DNA from: Scatophagus argus | Lineage: Eukaryota; Chordata; Actinopteri; Scatophagidae | Direction of reading: 5' to 3' | DNA: 64,000 bases | Assembly (NCBI RefSeq): GCF_020382885.2 | Contig: NC_058506.1 | Location: 11,448,318-11,512,317 of the forward strand | Part shown: one piece after another, positions 48,916 through 64,000 of the stretch | Layout: each line of letters begins with the position of its first letter | How positions within the stretch are numbered: position 1 is the stretch's first letter | Position numbers and translations under genes: made by a program | The notes under the pieces: model-generated | What the model saw: the letters and a program-made list of their open reading frames with translations, nothing else | The model's database searches: none | Told to the model about the DNA's origin: nothing

Positions 48916-51900
48916 GGATTTAAAAACAGTTCGGGGTTGTTTAATCATTTGGTTTCTTATTCTGATTATAAATTGAGGAATCTAACAGCAGATATCTATG
49001 AGATTGTCTCTGTTAAACCATATTCTCTCGCAAGTTTGTATCTTCAGGCTCTTAAAATGGACCTGCTGTCAGTATCCACATCCAATTTGTCTTCGCTTAT
49101 TGTGTGTGTGTGTAAGTATAAACGCCAAACCCCTCCAGCGCTCAGTTGAAGCTGCTCCTAAATGCAGGATAATTTCCCCGCGATCCTCATTGTTAACCAA
49201 ATCTAAATTGCACTGAGGCTCCACTCAGGGCCGACAATATCAGCTAATTGTGTGGATCAATGAACTGACCCAAGCTGCCGTTACATATTCCTTCTCAGTG
49301 AGAGATGCAAGTGTAGTTTAGAGACTGACAACAGAGGTACAACAACACTCAGAACAAAAATATATATCTATACACTGTCCTGCCAATGAGACGTGCTCCC
49401 TGTGAGGGAAGACTGTGAGGAGAGAAATATTGAAATGAGTTTTTTGCTGCGCTTTAAATATTTTTTTTCCTCCAACTACAAACCACACAGCAACTCAGCT
49501 CTTCAGTGCTTTGCTAGAGCAATATGTAAGAGTGCTTTTTTTTAAAAAATGTCTAAAGCTGATAGTATTCCTCAGAATATCTTATCAGCACTAAATTTCA
49601 GCAACTATGACTCTAATAGCTTTGTGAGAGCAACTCGGTCACTGTGGTCTTTGTGATGCTGAATACTTAGCCATGGAGCGAGAGGACAGTGTCAAGAGAG
49701 TGTGGTGTGCTGTAGGTTTGGCAGGACAGTCTGGTCTATATATATATATATGTGTTCATCTACATTAATTTATTTACTATTTACAAAGTCAATACATACA
49801 GTACATCCACAAATCTCCATGATTCAGTTGGTAGCCCCATCACAGACAGTGAGTAAGATCCTTAATGAACAGAAAAGTGGAAGGGATGGAAGGGCCGTGT
49901 TTTCTTTAAAGAGGAGGCAACAGCTTGCAGGGGGTTTCGAAATTTTATCTGACAAACAGATGTATGAAATACATGAAAAACATATTAAAAAGAGTCACAA
50001 GAGTGACTTTAGTAGGTACAAAGTAGGTCTGTCCTGTTATGCTTGCCAGTAATGCCCTGAGCAGTCACTAATGTTATTAAGCCTTACTATCTTTATGGCC
50101 AATTAAAGAAATTTGGATTTATTGGCTACAGTGCTTGGGCTTCAGACAAAACACATTAAAGTATAATGACTACTCTGATATCATCATGTGACTAGTCATA
50201 ATTCAACAGGCCCTGAAGACTGGTGTCAAAGCTGTACTGTAAAAAGAAAATCCACCCCAGTTTTATGAGTAACTCAGGGCTATGATGATTTAAATATAAT
50301 ATTGCTTAGCTCTGTCTAGTCACAAGTCGAGCTGTCCTTGTAGCTACAGTTGCAACAAAGGTCAGGCCATTAAAATGTTAATTAAAAAAAATAAAAATAC
50401 ATATTGGCCCAATACAGACTTTTTATTAAAAACTGGACAGAATGCAGTTTTTATTTAATGATTGCCAATGGAAAGCCCTTTATTAGATATTTGTAGTGTT
50501 TAACATTCAATCAGATCAGATGCAACTCAAGAGTGTATTATTATGCTTTTGTAACAATATAGATTTTATATATATATTTTTTAATTATTAGACTTTTAAA
50601 AATACAACTGAATTGCTATATTCAACTTTTGAAAATGATCCAATTTGACATCAATTAATATTAATTAATTGGTGCAAAATGTCTGTTTTTAAATCCTCTA
50701 TTCAAAAATACTTGAGCCTTAATTAATCAAACCCCCGGAAGTTCAGTGCTTAGACAGAAGGGACAGTTATAATTATCTTCTTGTTCTCATGGCAGTTTTA
50801 AAGCTATGACATCTTTTTTATATGATCCAAATGTATTAATTGCAGATGGTGCAGATGTTATATATCATATCTGTTGCTTGCTCTTTAAAGTTTTCACAGA
50901 GTGAAAAGATGTGGAAGGAGAGCGAACACAGGATGCACTTAAGGGTAATAAAAGTAACTGAAGACAAAGGAGGCCAAACAGTCATCAACAAAAGAATGAA
51001 GGTTAGTGCCTGCTGTCGTCACTGTAGCCGTTTCTTGTTCCCTTTTTTTACCCAGTGAGCACACTATTAAAAATGACAGGCTTCAGATTCCAGCAGAAGA
51101 AAACCCACCTCATCCAGAAACAGCCACGATAAAACCAGCATTGAATAAATAATTAATCCACAAATTAACCATCCTCGACCTTCAGCCCGGACTCTGCTGT
51201 GCTAAAACTGTTTTCAGGACAGAAACAAACAGTAGAGTAATATATATTTGCAATGATAAAGGAGAGACCAACGTGTCATGGTAGTTATTGCTATCGCTGG
51301 ATAAGACCATTTATCCACTGGAGGTGACATGATGGGTGACAGGGCAAGAACTAATGCAGACTGCGTTAAGTTGTTAAGTTTCACTTTCAAAGAAACACTA
51401 TCTATCAGTGGAAAGAGCTGTATATCAATGGTAAAATCACTGCCATGACAACAAGTTTCGCAGTTAAAAGGATGTGAAGTCTGGAGACACAAAGACCATC
51501 GGACAAAAGATGAAAAGAGAGACAGACTCACCTATGGCTGGTCTACTGTGCATTTCCCTTTTCTGAGTAATAAATTTGACTTCTGTCCTTGTATACTATC
51601 TCTGGCTGCATGTATGTGTGTGTGTTCTCTCAGGCAGTCTCTTTGAACCGCCTGATGAAATTAAAGAGCACAAAATGACAGAGTGAAATAAAAATGTCAG
51701 GAAACCTTACAACGCTAAACACACACACACAAACAGAAGCACGCACACACAAACTCACGAAGCAGCAGAAAAGCCAATGAATGCCTTAACATACTAAGGG
51801 ATACACTGGGGGAAAAAATTCTTGTCTAGTAGGTTAGGAGTATAGCCGAGACAACGTAGCACTCTCAGCACAATCCTGACCACACAGCTGTAGTTTGCAG

Positions 51901-53393
51901 ACTTGCAAGTTGATTTAAACAACAAAAGGAAACACTGCATAAAGCATGACAGAAGAGAGAAGAAGAAAGTATGACGGCGAATCGAAAAAAAAAAAAGTAG
52001 TCAACACACACTGACAGGATACAGCTTGGTCTGGAAAAAATAAACATCCACAAACTTACAGAAAAATCATTTTAAAAACCCTGTTTATATATATTTATAT
52101 ATTTATATATATATCTCAATACAATTATTCAGCTCCCCGATATACGGTATACTGTATATACACACCATGGGGATGTCTTAAATAGAAATAAATCCTAAAT
52201 TGCAGAGATAAATGACACTATTCTCTGTAGTTTAGAATGGTTTAGAGACTGAGAGGACTGACAGACAAAGTCTATAGTGTTGCTACTGGAGGCCTCAGAG
52301 CAGATGGGGAGATGGGAACACTGGATGGAAAAACAAATAGAAATGATTGGGACTCAAGGGAAGACAGATGTGGCAGAGGAGATCAGCTGAAAATTGGGAG
52401 TTTACTGGGTCCAGGTCCCTGAAAACCAGACTGTACTGGGGAGGGGTGGGGGTTGAACCGACCGGTCAGACATTGTGTCAGTTGGAATAGAAGGAGGATG
52501 TGAATCCGCTGGTGTCTGGGTACTCTTCTTGTCTGAAAGAGATAGAGCGAATTATTTATTGGCACGCTCCGATATCACATCGGATTTAGAATCTCGCCGA
52601 TAACAGATGGCCTCAGAGGCTAATACTTGACATTTAGGAGGTAGGAACTCTAACTCATTTTTTGATTAGGAGCTCTTAAAACTGCACCAATCAATATTTT
52701 TATATTAACAATGGATCAAATGTCTGCTTGTAATGTGAAAGGTGTTGCTTATCGTGCCAAACCCACAAATATTATTGTCCCATTCTGCAGGTTCCTGCAG
52801 CCCCATGGAGCTTTTTAGCATCCTTCAGTCCATTTGTTCACTGTTCATATCTGACAGACAGTTAGCGATTGGCAGGTGAACACAGAGAAGCATTTAGTAG
52901 TTAAAGAGCCAAATATTATGTTCCTAAATCAAAGCTAAAAACAGAGAAAACAAATGGCCAAATGAATGCTCTGTAACTTGCTAACACATTAACTAGATGA
53001 TAATATGTCCGTGTTGTAGCTTACATCATGTTCTGTTCTGTTGCTTTGGATTTCAGTATTAAAGAATTGCTTCTAAGATAAACTGAGGGGGCATTTTAAA
53101 GTTGAAAAATAAACTTGAGAAATGGTTCTTTTGTGGACAATATACATAATGGCATCGCCACTTGGCATCACTAAGGACATTTCTGTGCTGTATTTTCTTC
53201 TAATTTACACTTGTAGCTACTGATATATTTGACAGCTGATATATCAGTCACACTAGTCAGATTAGTGCTAAAACAAGTAGCTGAATTTGGTATTTAAATA
53301 AAATACCAAAAATTCTGTGGTTCTAGCATTGTTTTAGCTTTTAAATTTTCAGCTTTTCTGTGTTTTATATGGTTGTATACAAAGTATTTTTAA

Positions 53394-53684
53394 AGGTCCA
53401 GTGTGTAGGATTTAACGCTATCTAGTGGTGTGGCTGCAGATTGCATCCATCTGAACACATTTCGCCTCATTCTCCCCTATGAAAGGCCCTAAAAATGTGA
53501 AAACGCAAAAGGCCCTTTCTAGAGCTGGTGCTTAGTTTGTCCCTCTTGGGCTACTTTAGGAACATGGTGCTGCAACAACTTCCTCTGTACATATGAGAGG
53601 TTCAGTCTAGTGTATGAAAACACGGTGATTCTTGGCTTGTGATTAAACACTAATGTAGGCATAACTATGAACACTGGACTTTCA
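53394..53684. mobile_element. Short non-autonomous DNA transposon (MITE)
   Basis: The left end AAAGGTCCAGTGTGTAGGATTT and the reverse complement of the right end, GAAAGTCCAGTGTTCAT, form imperfect inverted repeats. The phrase ATCTAGTGGTGTGGCTGCAGATTGCA follows, typical of a very common percomorph repeat. About 290 bases, non-coding, in the second-last interval of pitpna (between the 3'UTR exon and the stop-codon exon). Confidence 0.7.
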
Positions 53685-53743
53685 AGTCTCTATGAGGGCT
53701 GACAGCCAACAAATATTACACAAAACACTCAAATTCCTCTCAC

Positions 53744-53778
53744 CTGATGAGCAGCAGCATTCACGGTCCAACACAACC
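53744..53778 (-). other. pitpna: 3'UTR part of the pitpna stop-codon exon, ending at a splice donor
   Basis: On the minus strand the 35 bases after the TGA end in ATCAG|GTGAGAG, a good donor. A matching acceptor, CTCTTTCAG|ACAAG, lies at 52532, suggesting that the 3'UTR continues in an exon extending leftward from there. This is a 3'UTR intron inferred from splice signals. Confidence 0.5.
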
Positions 53779-61854
<8,076 letters not shown>

Positions 61855-64000
61855 CTAGAAGGAAAGAAAAAAGGAGGGAAGTTACTCAAAAAATCATAAA
61901 GGGAAAATTGAACCAAAATTTTTGTGCTTGAATCTGTGTGTTGAGGCTACAAAGGCTTGACTTTAACAATCTAAATCTTGCTGACATTGGTGGGCTTAAC
62001 ACACACTGAACACCAGGTTGATACAGTAATTCCATTCACAGTGAAAAAAACAAGACATCAAGATCCAGATTCATTTGGATTACTTCGCCTTAAGACTGGT
62101 TTTAATTAGCTCAAACTCAAAAGGCTTGTTTTCCCCTGTGGACAGTCCTGTGATGTCGTTTAAGCTTGTCATAAGTTACAGGTATTAGAATATGACATTT
62201 ATCTTGCTCAAATTAGGTAAAAATGAACCTTCGCTGTGAACTGGATTGGCTGGGATAAATACTGAGTGGTTAACTGACATCTTTAACCATTCAGCTCTGT
62301 ATAGACCTGGACACCAATTATCTGACAAATATGCACTTTTCCATTATGCTGTCTCAGAGGGCTCTTCATCTGAGTATGCCAGCAGCGAGTTATAATAAAG
62401 GACTACAGTATATGAGCTATACCAGTGGTACATCACACACAGTTATGGTGCTTCATCGACTTCCATCAGCATTAATCAGTTTCCCAGATATGTTCTTTAT
62501 AGAGGAAATGTATGTCTTACAGGGCCAAGAGTAAATGGCCTCAGATGTTTTTGGAATTGTTTGGCATGACACATTGTCTTTTATTAACAGTAATTACAAA
62601 TCTAACATTTCAAACTAAAAAAAAACCCCAGCCTGTTAAGAATGAAATTCACATATTTGAAATTGACACTGAGTCATCAGGAGAGAATAAATGATCTATT
62701 ATTTGCTGTTGTGAGAATGAAATGAGAACATGCTTCACTGAAAACAGCAAGAACAAAACTTAGACGTGAAGCCAGTTCTTTCTTTACGTTATCCACTGGA
62801 GATTATACTTCATATGAGAATGCACTGATTTTTGATAGGCTATCATTATTACTGTGAATTCATAGACTAAAGACAAGGTGTTTATAAAGTGCAGGACTAT
62901 CTTATCCATTGTGCTATGTATTGGAGAAATATCAAGCTACATCTTTGTATTTGTATATGTATACTTTACTTTTGTATATAAATAGGCTGCAAAGTACAAG
63001 GCTTCTCTGCCCAATGCAAACCAATTAGCTGTTTGCGTTCTGACTCCACTTCCTGTTACCCATCTATGTGGATATTTCTGCTGTGCTTCTTAAGAAATAA
63101 AACCCAGCCCGACACTCATTAACTTCTGTCATTTTCCTCAAATTTTTTTTTATTTTATAGTTTTTAATGTTTTTATCGTTTCAAAAAACGCTTGCATGTT
63201 TCTGCAGCTCAGCTGAACAGCACCTCCTGTTGGACGGAAAGTAAACACGCTTGTGACCAACAGTGGTTACACTGGACCCACAGCAGTATATGTATAGCAT
63301 AGGTTCATAATCTGCTTATCTTGGATAAACAAAACTTTGCAGATAATTAATGTACAAGATTTTGTGTTCCATGTGTTCCTGCAGCCAAAACAAAACATTT
63401 GTCTGTTTCACCACTATGTTGACAAAAGAGTGTTGGGAAATGGAGCTGGCTAGAAAAAAATGACCACATAAGTCCCAAGAAAATGAAGACATCCATGCCA
63501 ACACTCTTTCCGAATGACAGTTTGTTTTTTTGCACATGGACTGGATCCTCAGTGGAAACTCAAATGAAAGACAATGGTAAAACATTCTGCTTGGAGTTTG
63601 CATAAAGCATGTCACACTACACAAACAATACTTAAGAGATGTATAATAAAAGACTTTTTAGTAGCACAATTTAGTCACCATTACCTACAGTGTTTCACTG
63701 AGAAATCTATTAGACACATTCACCATTATGATCTAATGATCAGCATTTCATAAAGTAGGTTAATGTGTTGATTCAGAGTCAGCACTGCTGCTTTGGATCA
63801 TAAGTCCACTAATATTCTCTCTGACACTTGCCTGAAACTCCTCCTGGTGATGTAATCCAATAATGTAACGTAATAACCTTCTTTTTGTAGCTTGTTATGA
63901 ATTATGAAATTAAGAAATGACAAGTTCAGTCTGGTATAATGTGGAATATCATCACCATTTGACCAATCTATTTATACAGAAAAAACCCCCACTGCTGGTT
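61855..64000 (-). other. pitpna: Intron 1 of pitpna (left part)
   Basis: The exon at 61824-61854 is preceded on the minus strand by a TTCTAG acceptor. No segment up to the window edge encodes a short first exon beginning with Met and ending in a TA split codon, so intron 1 continues past 64000. No other gene is recognised in it. Confidence 0.65.

Larger units (their letters stand above)
47692..52532. other. AT-rich region; may include a long 3'UTR of pitpna in its right part
   Basis: No gene is recognised. It holds a GA microsatellite near 48.86 kb, an AT-rich inverted repeat near 48.63 kb, and TA runs near 49.74 and 52.1 kb. Since pitpna is transcribed leftward, part of the right side is probably its 3'UTR; the polyadenylation site could not be fixed. 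Confidence 0.4.

Noticed and set aside
61855-64000. First coding exon of pitpna
   Set aside because: No short segment encoding a Met-Val-Leu-type start ending in a TA split codon with a donor was found on the minus strand.

Overview
The window is nuclear DNA from a ray-finned fish, probably a percomorph teleost. Its genes have spliceosomal introns with GT..AG borders, microsatellites are abundant ((AC)n, (GAAA)n, (GA)n), and several dispersed repeats are of kinds typical of teleosts: a Tc1-like end, an L2/Rex-type LINE tail, short TIR elements and a tRNA-like SINE. No prokaryotic, viral, CRISPR or operon-like feature was seen. All identifications rest on reading the translations against remembered vertebrate families; no database search was run.

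Layout. 1-4.9 kb is intergenic. 4.93-9.6 kb holds vgf (+), a neuropeptide precursor with a compact CRE / G-tract / E-box / TATA promoter, a non-coding first exon, one intron and a single coding exon. 9.6-18.9 kb is repeat-bearing intergenic DNA with an antisense LINE tail. 18.9-21.0 kb holds a small XAF1-like gene (+), followed by fbxo39 (+, 22.36-25.69 kb). The same pair lies side by side on human 17p13. 26.4-31.1 kb holds slc25a1 (+, nine coding exons, mitochondrial citrate carrier). It converges tail to tail on nle1 (-, twelve coding exons, 32.34-35.95 kb, 5' exon near 36.7 kb). A Tc1-like fragment lies just beyond the nle1 promoter. 38.8-45.2 kb holds inpp5k (-, twelve coding exons plus a possible upstream exon). 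52.5-61.9 kb holds pitpna (-), with coding exons 2 to 11 including an 8-nt microexon; its first exon lies beyond the right edge.

For the six conserved genes, exon phases and lengths close exactly from exon to exon, so those structures are well supported. The XAF1-like model also closes in phase, but its identity is less certain. The genes do not form one pathway. They cover regulated secretion (vgf), interferon/apoptosis signalling (XAF1-like), SCF ubiquitin ligase targeting (fbxo39), citrate export for lipid synthesis (slc25a1), 60S ribosome maturation (nle1) and phosphoinositide turnover and transfer (inpp5k, pitpna). The last two are neighbours in human as well and both act on phosphoinositides. 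I found no convincing undescribed system. The points most worth following are the apparently finger-poor XAF1-like gene, the G-tract inside the vgf promoter, the pitpna microexon and 3'UTR intron, and the possible inpp5k overlapping upstream ORF.
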